From assembly GCA_039818985.1 (NCBI GenBank), contig JBCBSU010000001.1:708367-772366 (forward strand): a stretch of DNA of 64,000 nt, in the 5' to 3' direction. Within the stretch, counting starts at the first letter, position 1; each line of letters opens with the position of its first letter. The position numbers and the translations under genes were made by a program. The DNA comes from Pseudomonadota bacterium. GTDB lineage: Bacteria; Pseudomonadota; Alphaproteobacteria; Sphingomonadales; Sphingomonadaceae. Below, in pieces: positions 1 to 9,541 of this stretch. The notes beneath the pieces are model-generated. The model did no database searches, had not been told where the DNA came from, and saw only the letters and a program-made list of their open reading frames with translations.

Positions 1-134
1 GACTGGCGAGCCAGAAAGCGGTTCATCGGCGCACGCAACCGCTTGCCCAGCCGGACAATGGCCGACTGTTTCGGGCGGACATAGCGCTCGCCCGAACCGG
101 AATCCCCTGCTGTGTTTGAAGCCGTTGCCGCCAT
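1..134 (-). CDS. Hypothetical protein, N-terminal fragment cut by the window edge
   Basis: An open frame runs on the minus strand from an ATG at 134-132 to the window edge, giving about 44 residues that begin MAATASNTAGDSGSGERYVR. The fragment is rich in Arg and Lys, with a stretch (KRLRAPMNRFLAR) that could be a cytoplasmic lead before a membrane segment, but too little is visible to assign a family. It lies about 180 bases beyond the groEL stop on the same strand, with a hairpin between them, so it is probably a separate transcription unit. I do not recognise it. Confidence 0.5.
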   Translation of the reverse strand, partial: MAATASNTAGDSGSGERYVRPKQSAIVRLGKRLRAPMNRFLARQ

Positions 135-260
135 ATTCGCATCCCTGCCAATTCTGCGCGACCATAGATATTTTAATTGATTTTACGGGTAATTTAAAGA
201 CCCTTGCTATGAGATGAACATTCAGGCCAATGGCCGCATCGACTGCCCAGGACACGAAGA

Positions 261-286
261 AGGCCGGAGCATTGCTGCCCCGGCCT
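261..286 (-). terminator. Probable terminator after groEL
   Basis: Just downstream of the groEL stop on the minus strand there is an inverted repeat, AGGCCGG / CCGGCCT, with a 12-base loop. It is followed by a short pyrimidine run (TTCTTC) rather than a clean T tract. Position and stem strength suggest the end of the groESL transcript; the weak T run lowers confidence. Confidence 0.5.
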
Positions 287-316
287 CTTTGTTTTTCCGG
301 TTGGAAAGCGGTTGGC

Positions 317-1975
<1,659 letters not shown>

Positions 1976-2011
1976 CTAGCGTTGATTGTGTGGGGAGGGA
2001 AAAGCGTCAGA

Positions 2012-2299
2012 TCAGGCAAGAATGCCCATGATGTCGCTTTCCTTCATGATGATCAGGTCTTCGCCGTCGATCTTGATCTCGGTGCCGGACCATTTGCCGA
2101 ACAGGATCTTGTCGCCAGCCTTGACGTCGAGCGCGATGCGATCGCCATCGTCATCCTTCAGGCCTTCGCCAACGGCGACGACTTCGCCTTCAGACGGCTT
2201 TTCCTTGGCGCTGTCGGGGATGATGATCCCGCCAGCGGTTTTTTCTTCGGCTTCGATGCGGCGCACCAGAACCCGGTCATGCAAAGGACGAAAGTTCAT
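2012..2299 (-). CDS. groES: Co-chaperonin GroES (10 kDa)
   Basis: Encodes the 95-residue heptameric lid of the GroEL chamber. The protein begins [14 protein letters not shown] and contains the mobile-loop region with ETAGGI-like sequence ([16 protein letters not shown]), matching the family in length and order. The frame is open 17 codons further upstream, but the ATG at 2299 is the canonical start, and an AAAGGG ribosome-binding sequence sits just before it. First gene of the groES-groEL operon. Confidence 0.98.
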   Translation of the reverse strand: MNFRPLHDRVLVRRIEAEEKTAGGIIIPDSAKEKPSEGEVVAVGEGLKDDDGDRIALDVKAGDKILFGKWSGTEIKIDGEDLIIMKESDIMGILA

Positions 2300-2343
2300 G
2301 AACTTACCCTTTCTGAATTTAAGTGTGTTGCGAAATGCTTGTG

Positions 2344-2370
2344 TTAGCACTCGCTTAATAAGAGTGCTAG
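2344..2370. promoter_or_regulatory. CIRCE operator (HrcA binding site)
   Basis: TTAGCACTC, nine bases (gcttaataa), then GAGTGCTAG: a near-perfect copy of the CIRCE element, with a single mismatch in the outermost base. It lies between the promoter and the groES start, where HrcA represses groESL in the absence of heat stress. No hrcA gene is in the window. Confidence 0.93.
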
Positions 2371-2377
2371 CGGCGCC

Positions 2378-2406
2378 CTATATGGTGCAGACTCAGGCTG
2401 CGTCAA
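2378..2406 (-). promoter_or_regulatory. Sigma-70-type promoter of groES-groEL
   Basis: On the minus strand TTGACG (2406-2401), a 17-base spacer and ATATAG/TATAGG (2383-2377) form a convincing housekeeping promoter directly upstream of the CIRCE element, so the operator would cover the transcription start. Confidence 0.65.
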
Positions 2407-2414
2407 CACCGTAA

Positions 2415-2443
2415 TTGCCAAAAAATCTGCAGCTCGGTACTGT
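2415..2443 (+). promoter_or_regulatory. Possible promoter of the two-domain bufferin gene
   Basis: TTGCCA (2415-2420), 17 bases, then TACTGT (2438-2443). This resembles a weak sigma-70 promoter 30 bases before the start of the gene at 2473. No GTAACM-N16-CGAA motif was found here, so this gene may not share the ECF control of its neighbour. Confidence 0.3.
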
Positions 2444-2472
2444 TCTAAAACAGGTAGCAGGAGAGGCGGGAA

Positions 2473-3207
2473 ATGGCCTATATTCAGGCAGTGGCGGCAA
2501 CATTGCTCGCAGCGGCCTCAGCGCAGCAGGGGGATTGCCTGACTGGTCCTGTGCGCGGCGTGTGTGATGGCGACCGGCCCAGCCCCTATTTCGATCCGGA
2601 TGTCATGGTTCGGTGTTATGGCATCGCCCGCAGGGCAGAAAATGACTGCGCCGCCGGGCCAGGGACAGTCTGTGCCGGCACGGCCTCGCGTGATTACCAG
2701 CCTGATCGCTGGCGCTATGTGACGGCTGAGGAGTGCGCAAGGCAATATGGGCATATCGATCCGCGCGACCGGCAGCGTGTACCGCGCCGGAGGGATTATG
2801 CGGACGGGGCGTTGCCGGATCCTGACCATGACTATGCCAGAAGTGCTGTCGAGGCAGCGGAAGCGGCAGCCGAGGCTGCGGCTGCGGCGGTTGAAGCTGC
2901 CGCCGCAGCGGAAGCGAGCGGGGAAATGTCATATGACGCACCGTGGCGCGGGGCGCTTGAGGATGATGACTATGTCGTCGAGGGATATGAAGCAGAGCCT
3001 GTCGCCTATGAAAAATGCTTCGGAATTGCTCTGGCGGGCCGGAATGACTGTGCAGCTGGACCGGGAACAAGCTGTGCCGGCACGGCGGTAATCGATTATC
3101 AGAGCAATAGCTGGAAATATGTCGGGCTGGGCGAATGTGCACAGCAGGGCGGGGCGCTGGAGCCCGATGATAGCAACCTCCCACCAGTCCCCGACTGGCG
3201 GGATTAA
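2473..3207 (+). CDS. Exported bufferin-like (DUF2282) protein with two complete cysteine domains
   Basis: A 244-residue protein with a short predicted signal sequence ([17 protein letters not shown]). It carries two DUF2282-type domains: residues 47-92 (Cys 48, 59, 67, 88) and 180-226 (Cys 182, 193, 201, 222). Both contain [14 protein letters not shown] and share one Cys spacing, 11-8-21, with the single-domain peptide encoded next. An Ala/Glu-rich linker (about 123-150) separates them; two more cysteines (22, 31) precede the first. DUF2282 peptides are known as bufferins, secreted copper-binding peptides whose central cysteines are modified by the MNIO enzyme BufB. A two-domain precursor is unusual, so the call of one peptide with two cores is inference. 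GGAGAGG precedes the ATG; an in-frame TAG just upstream fixes the start region. Confidence 0.85.
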   Translation: MAYIQAVAATLLAAASAQQGDCLTGPVRGVCDGDRPSPYFDPDVMVRCYGIARRAENDCAAGPGTVCAGTASRDYQPDRWRYVTAEECARQYGHIDPRDRQRVPRRRDYADGALPDPDHDYARSAVEAAEAAAEAAAAAVEAAAAAEASGEMSYDAPWRGALEDDDYVVEGYEAEPVAYEKCFGIALAGRNDCAAGPGTSCAGTAVIDYQSNSWKYVGLGECAQQGGALEPDDSNLPPVPDWRD

Positions 3208-3219
3208 TTTCAGACTTTT

Positions 3220-3245
3220 GTAACATTGCTCCTTTCGCGGACGAA
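3220..3245 (+). promoter_or_regulatory. SigF-type ECF promoter of the bufferin operon
   Basis: GTAACA (3220-3225), exactly 16 bases, then CGAA (3242-3245). This fits, with one base different, the GTAACC-N16-CGAA pattern that I recall for Caulobacter SigF. It lies about 78 bases before the bufA start. A sigma gene of the matching type is 3 kb downstream. Confidence 0.7.
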
Positions 3246-3322
3246 CGGTGGAGAGAGTAGGCAATGACGCGCGGCGTCGATGCTGATTTCACTCCCCGTT
3301 TCTTACTGTGAAAGGAAAGACC

Positions 3323-3622
3323 ATGTCCAAGACAATGACCAAGATCGGCAGCATTGCCACTGCCGCTGCTGCAATTGCCGCCGCTGCTTCGATGGCGTCC
3401 GCTCCGGCCGCTGCTGCCGGCGCCAAGGAAAAATGCTATGGCGTATCGCTCGCCGGCAAGAATGACTGCGCTGCAGGTCCGGGTACCTCATGCGCCGGCA
3501 CCTCGACCGTCGACTATCAAGGCAATGCCTGGAAATATGTCAACAAGGGCAGCTGCGTCAAAATGGGTGGTTCGCTGACCGCTCGTAAAGGCAATAAGAA
3601 GCCGGTTCCGCGTCGCGGCTAA
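3323..3622 (+). CDS. bufA: Bufferin precursor peptide (DUF2282)
   Basis: A 99-residue exported peptide with an Ala-rich signal sequence (about residues 1-32, ending APAAAAGA) and one DUF2282 core with Cys 38, 49, 57 and 78. The motif order [21 protein letters not shown] matches bufferins, which family knowledge describes as periplasmic copper-buffering peptides in which the two middle cysteines become thiooxazole-type groups. I use the ATG at 3323, preceded by AAAGGAAAG; an in-frame GTG at 3308 is less likely. It is the first gene after the SigF-type promoter and is followed within 55-70 bases by its likely maturation enzyme. Confidence 0.88.
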   Translation: MSKTMTKIGSIATAAAAIAAAASMASAPAAAAGAKEKCYGVSLAGKNDCAAGPGTSCAGTSTVDYQGNAWKYVNKGSCVKMGGSLTARKGNKKPVPRRG

Positions 3623-3676
3623 TTAGGCTATTCTTTGCGGATGAACCAGGTCAGCTCGACAGGAGCAGCATCTTCC

Positions 3677-4573
3677 ATGCAAATCCCCAGCCTGCCGGCA
3701 TCGGTGGGTATTGGTCTCAAGTCGCAGCATTATCGCGACGTGCTGGCCGCCATGGAAGATGGAACGGCTCCGGGCTGGGTTGAGGTTCATCCGCAAAATT
3801 ATTTTGGTGCCGGTGGGCCACCGCATCGCTGGTTGACCGCGATCAATGCCCATCTCCCTCTCAGTCTGCACAGTGTCGGACTGTCGCTCGGCTCGGCCGA
3901 TGGCCTGAGCGAGGATGATCTGGAAGGCATGGCGCGGTTGTGTGAACGCTATGACGTCGCCAGCGTTTCCGACCATATCAGCTGGAGCGGGCAGGCGGAT
4001 GACCGCTATCCCGATCTTCTCCCCATACCCTATACCCAATTTGCGCTTGATCATCTGGCGCGCCAGATTGACCGGGTGCAGGCCCGTCTCGGCCGGCAGA
4101 TGCTGGTCGAGAACCCGTCGCGCTATCTCGCCTTTGCTGGTGACGAGATGGACGAGATCGATTTCATTCACAGCCTCTGCACCATGACTGGCTGCGGCCT
4201 GTTGTTCGACATCAACAATGTCGAAGTCAGCGCCACCAATATGGCCGTTCTGGATGGTGTGACCACCATGCCGGAGCCGCAGAACTATATCGACCGCATC
4301 GATCCGGCGCTGGTCGGCGAAATCCATCTGGCCGGCCATGCTCGAGAACAGCATGATGACGGCCCGCTGCTGATCGATGACCATGGCAGTCCGGTCAATG
4401 ACCTTTGCTGGTCGCTCTATGCCCGCTTCATCGAACGTGCTGGCCCCAAGCCGACGCTGATTGAATGGGATACCGATATTCCTGAATATGCAGTGCTGAT
4501 GGCCGAAGCTGAAGCAGCAGCGGCGATCATGGCGCAGCATGCCGCTCCGGCGCTGGAAAACAACGCCGCCTGA
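3677..4573 (+). CDS. bufB: DUF692 family multinuclear iron oxidase, bufferin maturation enzyme
   Basis: A TIM-barrel DUF692 protein of about 298 residues (MNIO class, relatives of MbnB). These cytoplasmic enzymes use two or three iron ions and oxygen to modify cysteines in a precursor peptide. Typical segments follow in order: VGIGLKSQHY at the start, VEVHPQNYF, SLHSVGLSLG, VSDHISW, LVENPSRYL, FDINNVEVSA, EIHLAGH and EWDTDIPE; the His, Asp and Glu residues in them are the expected metal ligands. The substrate is presumably one or both DUF2282 peptides upstream. Start choice: the ATG at 3677 has AGGAG 11 bases ahead; an ATG at 3641 is also in frame and possible. The gene stops two bases before bufC starts. 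Confidence 0.9.
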   Translation: MQIPSLPASVGIGLKSQHYRDVLAAMEDGTAPGWVEVHPQNYFGAGGPPHRWLTAINAHLPLSLHSVGLSLGSADGLSEDDLEGMARLCERYDVASVSDHISWSGQADDRYPDLLPIPYTQFALDHLARQIDRVQARLGRQMLVENPSRYLAFAGDEMDEIDFIHSLCTMTGCGLLFDINNVEVSATNMAVLDGVTTMPEPQNYIDRIDPALVGEIHLAGHAREQHDDGPLLIDDHGSPVNDLCWSLYARFIERAGPKPTLIEWDTDIPEYAVLMAEAEAAAAIMAQHAAPALENNAA

Positions 4574-4575
4574 CC

Positions 4576-5328
4576 ATGGCTGACACATCGGATCTCAGTT
4601 ACAGCGCCGATCAGCGTGATTTCATGACCGTATTGCGCAAGGGGCCGGGGGCTTTTCCCGATGGCGTCTTTGCCGGCAGCGATGCGCGGGCACTGCTCGG
4701 ACTCAAGGCCCATGCCAACACCATTTCCCATGCACGGCTAGTAGCGTTGGAAGACACTTATCCGAAAACCCGCGAACGATTGGGCGATGATGCGTTCAAC
4801 CAGGTCAGTCGCGCCTTTGTCGAGCGCGATGATGTGGTGGCGCGTCCGCTCAACCATATCGGAGAAGGCTTTGGCGATTATATCGGCGATCATGGCAGCG
4901 ACGCCGCGAGCGCTGATCTGGCGCGCATCGAATGGGCCTGGCTGCAAAGCTATCATGCCGCCGAGGCCGAATATCTGACAATGCAGGATATTGCCGCACT
5001 TGATGAACAAAGCCTGCTTGACCTGCCGCTGCACTTTCATCCGACGGTGCAGCATGTCAGACTGTCTGCACCGATAGCGCCCGAGCTTGGCCCCGGCTTC
5101 GACAGTGAAAATCCGGCTGAAGCGATGCTGCTGGTGCGTCCCGATGCCGAGGTTCTGTTGCACCCGCAGGACGCTATTGCACAAGCGGCTTTTGCCATTG
5201 CAAAAAAATCGATAAGGATGCGTAACTTTCTCGAAACGGCTTGCGAACAGTTCAGCGAGAACAGCGCGTTGGAGCAGATTTTTGCTCTGGTCGGGGCCGG
5301 TGCCCTGAAGCGCAGCATATCGGGCTAG
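4576..5328 (+). CDS. bufC: DUF2063 family protein, partner of the DUF692 enzyme
   Basis: A 250-residue cytoplasmic protein of the DUF2063 family. It begins with the DNA-binding-like N-terminal part typical of the family (DFMTVLRKGPGAFPDGVF, AHANTISHARL), followed by a C-terminal domain with the LPLHFHPTVQHVRL region. Members pair with DUF692 enzymes and are thought to recognise or present the precursor peptide. It starts two bases after the bufB stop, which suggests coupled translation. The function within this locus is inferred from the pairing. Confidence 0.87.
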   Translation: MADTSDLSYSADQRDFMTVLRKGPGAFPDGVFAGSDARALLGLKAHANTISHARLVALEDTYPKTRERLGDDAFNQVSRAFVERDDVVARPLNHIGEGFGDYIGDHGSDAASADLARIEWAWLQSYHAAEAEYLTMQDIAALDEQSLLDLPLHFHPTVQHVRLSAPIAPELGPGFDSENPAEAMLLVRPDAEVLLHPQDAIAQAAFAIAKKSIRMRNFLETACEQFSENSALEQIFALVGAGALKRSISG

Positions 5329-5391
5329 GTGGGAATATGCTCTGCACGATGTGGTTCGATACACACGAATAGAGATAAAGGCAGAACCGAC

Positions 5392-5820
5392 ATGAAAGAC
5401 CTGATCAACAAGCTGATTGCACTGGTTGATAACCAGTTTGTCAAAGCCCTGGCCCTGCTTGGTGCCCGTATTGCCCTTGCCGCACCCTTCTGGTTTTCGG
5501 CCAGAACCAAGGTGGAAGAGGGAACATTGCTGACGCTGAACGATGTGCAGGTGCTGATATTCGAAAATGAATTTGGCATGCCCTACCCGGAAATCGCAGC
5601 GCCGATAGCGATGTATGCCGAACATCTTTTCCCGATCCTGCTGATCCTCGGCCTGGGCACACGCTTTGCTGCTGCCGGACTGTTCGTCATGACCCTGGTG
5701 ATCCAGATGGTCTTCCCCGACGCTTTCTGGACCGTGCACCTGTACTGGTTCGCGCTGGCGGGCATATTGATTGCCCATGGTGGTGGTCTGCTTTCGGCGG
5801 ACAAGCTGGTCTGGAAGTAA
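5392..5820 (+). CDS. DoxX family membrane protein
   Basis: A 142-residue integral membrane protein with about four hydrophobic segments: ALALLGARIALAAPFWF, a middle AAPIAMYAEHLFPILLIL, LFVMTLVIQMVF and LYWFALAGILIAHGGGLLS. The ATG at 5392 is preceded by AAAGGCAG; the frame is open 21 codons upstream, but that part is not DoxX-like. DoxX proteins regularly close bufferin operons. Their exact role is not settled; redox or metal-linked membrane functions have been proposed. It ends before a GC-rich hairpin. Confidence 0.82.
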   Translation: MKDLINKLIALVDNQFVKALALLGARIALAAPFWFSARTKVEEGTLLTLNDVQVLIFENEFGMPYPEIAAPIAMYAEHLFPILLILGLGTRFAAAGLFVMTLVIQMVFPDAFWTVHLYWFALAGILIAHGGGLLSADKLVWK

Positions 5821-5856
5821 CGCCTTTCCGGCTTCGCTGAAACGCGACAGGACGGT

Positions 5857-5891
5857 AAGGGGCAGGCGCTGCTGATTGCAGTCTGCCCCTT
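5857..5891 (+). terminator. Hairpin after the bufferin operon
   Basis: AAGGGGCAG (5857-5865) pairs with CTGCCCCTT (5883-5891) across a 17-base loop. It lies 36 bases after the doxX stop. There is no real T run, so it may be an attenuating terminator or an mRNA-stabilising stem between doxX and the sigma gene. Confidence 0.5.
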
Positions 5892-5963
5892 GCTGTGTCG
5901 GGCTGATTCAGCGGTGTGCATGGCTTTGTGACTGCCTTGAGAAGGCAAAAATGTTGCGCTATC

Positions 5964-5989
5964 GTAACAACATAAATGTGTCTTGCGCG
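5964..5989 (+). promoter_or_regulatory. Weaker SigF-type motif before the sigma factor gene
   Basis: GTAACA (5964-5969), 16 bases, then CGCG where CGAA would be expected. The upstream hexamer and spacer fit, but the downstream element matches only in its first two bases. It lies about 80 bases before the sigma gene and could allow autoregulation. Confidence 0.35.
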
Positions 5990-6069
5990 GCCCGTGAAAT
6001 CTATTAGCCCTTGACCTTTAGCCTCCAAAGCAGGCAGTTTTTCCCGAAATAGCAAAGGCTCTGAACCAA

Positions 6070-6597
6070 GTGGCATCGCGCGAAGAAGAATTGCGGCACC
6101 TGATGACGTTGTCACAACAGGGAGACAAGCGCGCCTATGCCCGGTTGCTGGAGGAGTGCCAGATCTGGCTGCGGCGCTATTATGCACGCAAGATCGCGCC
6201 GTCGCAGCTCGAGGATATCGTCCAGGAAACGCTGATCTCGCTGCACCGCAAACGCGCCAGCTATGATCCGTCGCGCGCTTTCCTGCCCTGGCTCGCCGCG
6301 ATTGCACGCTATCGCTGGATCGACCAGCTGCGCAAAGTCTATCGCGCCGATGAGACGGGGCTGGAGGAAGAGCTGGTTGCTGACCCGCAGGAAGAAACGG
6401 TCTCGGCCAGGGTCAGCCTTGAACGTCTGCTCGACATGATCCCGGAAAAACAGGCGGTGGTGATCCGCATGGTCAAAATCCAGGGATTGTCGATCATCGA
6501 GGCGGCAGAAAAGAGCGGCCAGTCGGAATCGCTGGTCAAGGTCAATATCCATCGTGGCATCAAGAAGATGAACGCGCTGGTCGAAAGTTCGGAATAA
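6070..6597 (+). CDS. sigF: ECF RNA polymerase sigma factor, SigF type
   Basis: A 175-residue extracytoplasmic-function sigma factor. Region 2 is at about residues 27-90 (LEDIVQETLISLHRKR, then WLAAIARYRWIDQLRK) and region 4 at about 117-170 (LLDMIPEKQAVVIRMVKIQGL and a helix-turn-helix ending in HRGIKKM). Translation starts at GTG 6070; an AAAGG sits upstream. It is followed by a DUF1109 anti-sigma gene, the arrangement of sigF-nrsF in Caulobacter, where the pair controls the bufferin genes in response to metals. The adjacent bufferin operon and the matching promoter motifs support the SigF assignment; the symbol is by analogy. Confidence 0.85.
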   Translation: MASREEELRHLMTLSQQGDKRAYARLLEECQIWLRRYYARKIAPSQLEDIVQETLISLHRKRASYDPSRAFLPWLAAIARYRWIDQLRKVYRADETGLEEELVADPQEETVSARVSLERLLDMIPEKQAVVIRMVKIQGLSIIEAAEKSGQSESLVKVNIHRGIKKMNALVESSE

Positions 6598-6652
6598 GGC
6601 AGGCTGTCATGAGCATGGCCTGCATGACAGTGATAAAAAATATAGCATGGGT

Positions 6653-6678
6653 GTAACCATCGATGCAGGGGATGCGAA
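6653..6678 (+). promoter_or_regulatory. SigF-type promoter of the anti-sigma gene
   Basis: GTAACC (6653-6658), 16 bases, CGAA (6675-6678): an exact match to the pattern I recall for Caulobacter SigF. It lies in the 180-base gap between sigF and nrsF, about 100 bases before the nrsF start, so the anti-sigma factor would be induced by the sigma factor it restrains. Confidence 0.7.
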
Positions 6679-6777
6679 TTGAGTGTGAGTCCGTGTTTCT
6701 GCGCGCCGCGTCAGCGGAATATGTGCGATGACAATGCGGGATTGAAACTGTGGCAACTGATAGAGTAAATACGCGTA

Positions 6778-7482
6778 ATGTCTGATCGAGAAACAACACA
6801 GAAAGGTGCCATTGCGGTCGATACCGGCTTCAGCCTGAGCGAGCTGGTCGATGACCTGACGCCGGTCAATCCGCTGCGCATTCGCGACGGCATGGCAGTG
6901 GCTTTGACGCTGACCCTGTTCGTCGGCGTCGGCATTTCCTTCTTCCTTGGCCTGCGCAATGGACTGACCTCGGGTCGGATCGAGACGATTTACCTGATGC
7001 GTCTGGCTGCACTGCTGCTTGTTGGCGGGGTCAGCGGCTATGCTGCAATGTCTATGGCGCGTCCTGCAATCGATGCCACGCGCCGCGCTACGGAAACCGT
7101 GGCATGGCGCGCAGCGCTGGGTATAGCGGCGCTGTTCCCGCTGCTGGCGCTGGTCAATATCTTTTCCGATATTCCCTCGGCCGATCAGCTCGACCGAATG
7201 CTTTACACCCGCACTGTTGCCCGCGAATGCCTGACGTATAGTGGTATTTCAGCACTGATCGTCGGCAGCGGCATTGTGCTGTGGCTGCGTCGTGGTGCGG
7301 TTACCGCGCCCGAACGCGCCGGTTGGCTTGTCGGCCTCGCCGCAGGCGGCTTTGGCGCTGCTGCCTACAGCATTTACTGCCCGATCAATACGGTTGTCTA
7401 TATTGGTACCTGGTACACCGCTGCAGTGGTGATCAGCGCCATTGCCGGTCGCCTGATCGTGCCGCAGCTTCTGCGCTGGTAA
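6778..7482 (+). CDS. nrsF: Membrane anti-sigma factor, DUF1109/NrsF family
   Basis: A 234-residue inner-membrane protein with six hydrophobic helices (about residues 39-58, 72-92, 111-128, 153-170, 181-198 and 206-228). The short cytoplasmic N-terminus (LSELVDDLTPVNPLR) is typical of DUF1109 negative regulators. Its only two cysteines, 151 and 201, are 50 residues apart; I recall the regulatory cysteines of Caulobacter NrsF being spaced the same way. Such proteins hold SigF at the membrane and release it under chromate or cadmium stress. ATG start, no strong ribosome-binding site seen. Confidence 0.85.
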   Translation: MSDRETTQKGAIAVDTGFSLSELVDDLTPVNPLRIRDGMAVALTLTLFVGVGISFFLGLRNGLTSGRIETIYLMRLAALLLVGGVSGYAAMSMARPAIDATRRATETVAWRAALGIAALFPLLALVNIFSDIPSADQLDRMLYTRTVARECLTYSGISALIVGSGIVLWLRRGAVTAPERAGWLVGLAAGGFGAAAYSIYCPINTVVYIGTWYTAAVVISAIAGRLIVPQLLRW

Positions 7483-7521
7483 GCATTTCCACGCGTCCAG
7501 GGCGGTGCAATCGGTCGAAGG

Positions 7522-7546
7522 AAGGGGCGTTTTCGCCCCTTTTTTC
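7522..7546 (+). terminator. Strong intrinsic terminator after nrsF
   Basis: AAGGGGCG, a TTTT loop, CGCCCCTT and a T-rich run (TTTTTTC). Classic rho-independent terminator 40 bases after the nrsF stop, separating the metal-response genes from sppA. Confidence 0.92.
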
Positions 7547-7644
7547 TTGCCTTGCACCGACCCGATTACCACGTAAATTGCGACGAAGCGCATCTGCGCC
7601 AACAGGGACAGGGTAGAATACCCGCATATTCAGGAATAATTATC

Positions 7645-9537
7645 GTGGCATTTTTCAAAAGCGCCTGGAAAATACTGGTGGGCATCAAGGACGCGCTGGT
7701 GCTGCTCCTGTTGCTGCTGTTCTTTGCTGCACTACTCGGCATTTTGAACAGTCGCCCCAATGTTGCAGCGGTCAAGGATGGCGCGCTGCTGCTCAATATT
7801 GACGGCATCATTGTCGAAGAACAGTCCGAGGTTGATCCCTTTGCAGCGCTGACCAGCGCGACACCGCCGATCAAGGAATATCGCCGCCGCGACATTGTCC
7901 GGGCGCTCAAGGGTGCGGTCGATGATGATCGCGTCAAGGCCGTGGTGCTCGATCTCGACCGTTTTCTCGGTGCGGGGCAGGTCAGCCTGACCACGATTGG
8001 CGATGCGCTTGATGCGGTGCGTGCATCGGACAAGCCGGTCTATGCCTTTGCCACGGCCTATGGCGATGACGCCTATCAGCTTGCCGCCCATGCCGATGAA
8101 ATCTGGGTCGATCCGCTGGGCGGGGTCGCCTTTGCCGGCCCCGGCGGCAGCCGGCTTTACTATGCCGACCTGATCAACAAGCTGAAAATTACCGCGCATA
8201 TCTACAAGGTCGGCACCTATAAGAGCGCGGTCGAGCCCTATGCGCGTTCGGACCAGTCGCCCGAAGCCAAGGAAGCGTTGCAGGCCGTCTATGATGCTTT
8301 GTGGGAACAGTATCTCGAGGATGTGAAAGCCGCACGATCTCAGGCACTGGTGCAGGCCGTGGCCGAGGACCCCGCCGGCTATGCGACATCGCAAAAGGGC
8401 GATCTTGCCAAGGCGGCGTTGGAGAGCAAGCTGGTCGACACGCTGGGTGACCGCATAGCCTTTGGCGAGCATGTCGCCGAGACCGTTGGCGTGGAGAAGG
8501 AAGACACACCGGGCAGCTATAATGCCACCAGGCTGGATGTCTGGCTTGCGGCCAATGCCCCCGATACCAGCGGCGAAGCCATTGCCGTTGTCACCATTGC
8601 CGGAACGATTGTCGATGGCAAGGCAGGGCCGGGCGTTGCCGCGGGCGAGCGCATTGCCGACCAGCTCTACAAAGGGCTGGAGAACAAGAACCTCAAGGCG
8701 CTGGTGGTGCGCGTCGACTCTCCCGGTGGTTCGGTGCTGGCATCGGAGCGCATCCGCAATGCGATCAACCTTTACAAGGAGCGCGACCTGCCGGTGGTGA
8801 TCTCCATGGGCAATGTCGCTGCCAGTGGCGGATATTGGGTCGCGACCCCGGGTGATGTCATCTTTGCCGAACCTTCGACCATTACCGGGTCGATCGGCGT
8901 GTTTGCGGTGCTGCCGAGCTTCGAGCGGGCGCTTGCCGATATCGGCGTGAATGCCGATGGCGTGCAAACCACACCACTGTCCGGTCAGCCCGATATCTTC
9001 AACGGCTTCAACGACAGCGTGAACACGCTGATTCAGGCCGGTGTCGAAAGCACCTATGACCGTTTTCTCGGTCTGGTGGCGCAGTCGCGCAACAAGACCG
9101 TCGATCAGATCGATGCCATCGGCCAGGGCCGTATATGGGACGGCGGTACGGCACGACAAATTGGCCTGATAGACCGCTTTGGCGGCATGGATGATGCTCT
9201 CGCTGAAGCTGCTAAACTTGCCGGTATTGATGGTGATTACCATCCGGTCTATCTGGATCCTGTGCCCGATCCTTTCGCACAGTTTGTGTCTGGCCTGTTC
9301 CGCAATGACAATGCTGCACAAGGCGAGGCGCTGGGCGTCGTTGGTCAACTGTCGCAGCGCCAATATATGCAGTTCGGTCGGTTGGCACTCGATCTGGAGC
9401 GACTGGTATCGGTGCAGGATGTTCAGGCAGAGTGTTTGGAATGCGCCGGGCTTGCCGCATCGCCTGCAGGTTCAGCGCAACATGGCAGCGAATGGCTGGC
9501 GGCGATGCGGCAGGTGCTCGTCGCGCGACCGCAATGA
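7645..9537 (+). CDS. sppA: Signal peptide peptidase SppA, 67K type (S49 serine peptidase)
   Basis: A 630-residue membrane-anchored peptidase that degrades leftover signal peptides in the cell envelope. An N-terminal transmembrane helix (DALVLLLLLLFFAALLGIL) is followed by two tandem S49 domains. The catalytic Lys is expected in the first domain at KVGTYKSAVEPY, and the nucleophile Ser in the second at GNVAASGGYW. The start chosen is GTG 7645 (VAFFKSAWK) with AGGAA eight bases ahead; the frame stays open to 7552 but that part overlaps the terminator region's downstream flank and looks non-coding. Length fits the long bacterial form. Confidence 0.93.
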   Translation: MAFFKSAWKILVGIKDALVLLLLLLFFAALLGILNSRPNVAAVKDGALLLNIDGIIVEEQSEVDPFAALTSATPPIKEYRRRDIVRALKGAVDDDRVKAVVLDLDRFLGAGQVSLTTIGDALDAVRASDKPVYAFATAYGDDAYQLAAHADEIWVDPLGGVAFAGPGGSRLYYADLINKLKITAHIYKVGTYKSAVEPYARSDQSPEAKEALQAVYDALWEQYLEDVKAARSQALVQAVAEDPAGYATSQKGDLAKAALESKLVDTLGDRIAFGEHVAETVGVEKEDTPGSYNATRLDVWLAANAPDTSGEAIAVVTIAGTIVDGKAGPGVAAGERIADQLYKGLENKNLKALVVRVDSPGGSVLASERIRNAINLYKERDLPVVISMGNVAASGGYWVATPGDVIFAEPSTITGSIGVFAVLPSFERALADIGVNADGVQTTPLSGQPDIFNGFNDSVNTLIQAGVESTYDRFLGLVAQSRNKTVDQIDAIGQGRIWDGGTARQIGLIDRFGGMDDALAEAAKLAGIDGDYHPVYLDPVPDPFAQFVSGLFRNDNAAQGEALGVVGQLSQRQYMQFGRLALDLERLVSVQDVQAECLECAGLAASPAGSAQHGSEWLAAMRQVLVARPQ

Positions 9538-9541
9538 CCGC

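Noticed and set aside
7732..9363. 543-residue minus-strand frame inside sppA
   Set aside because: It lies fully within a conserved S49 peptidase and has no own start region or family motif.
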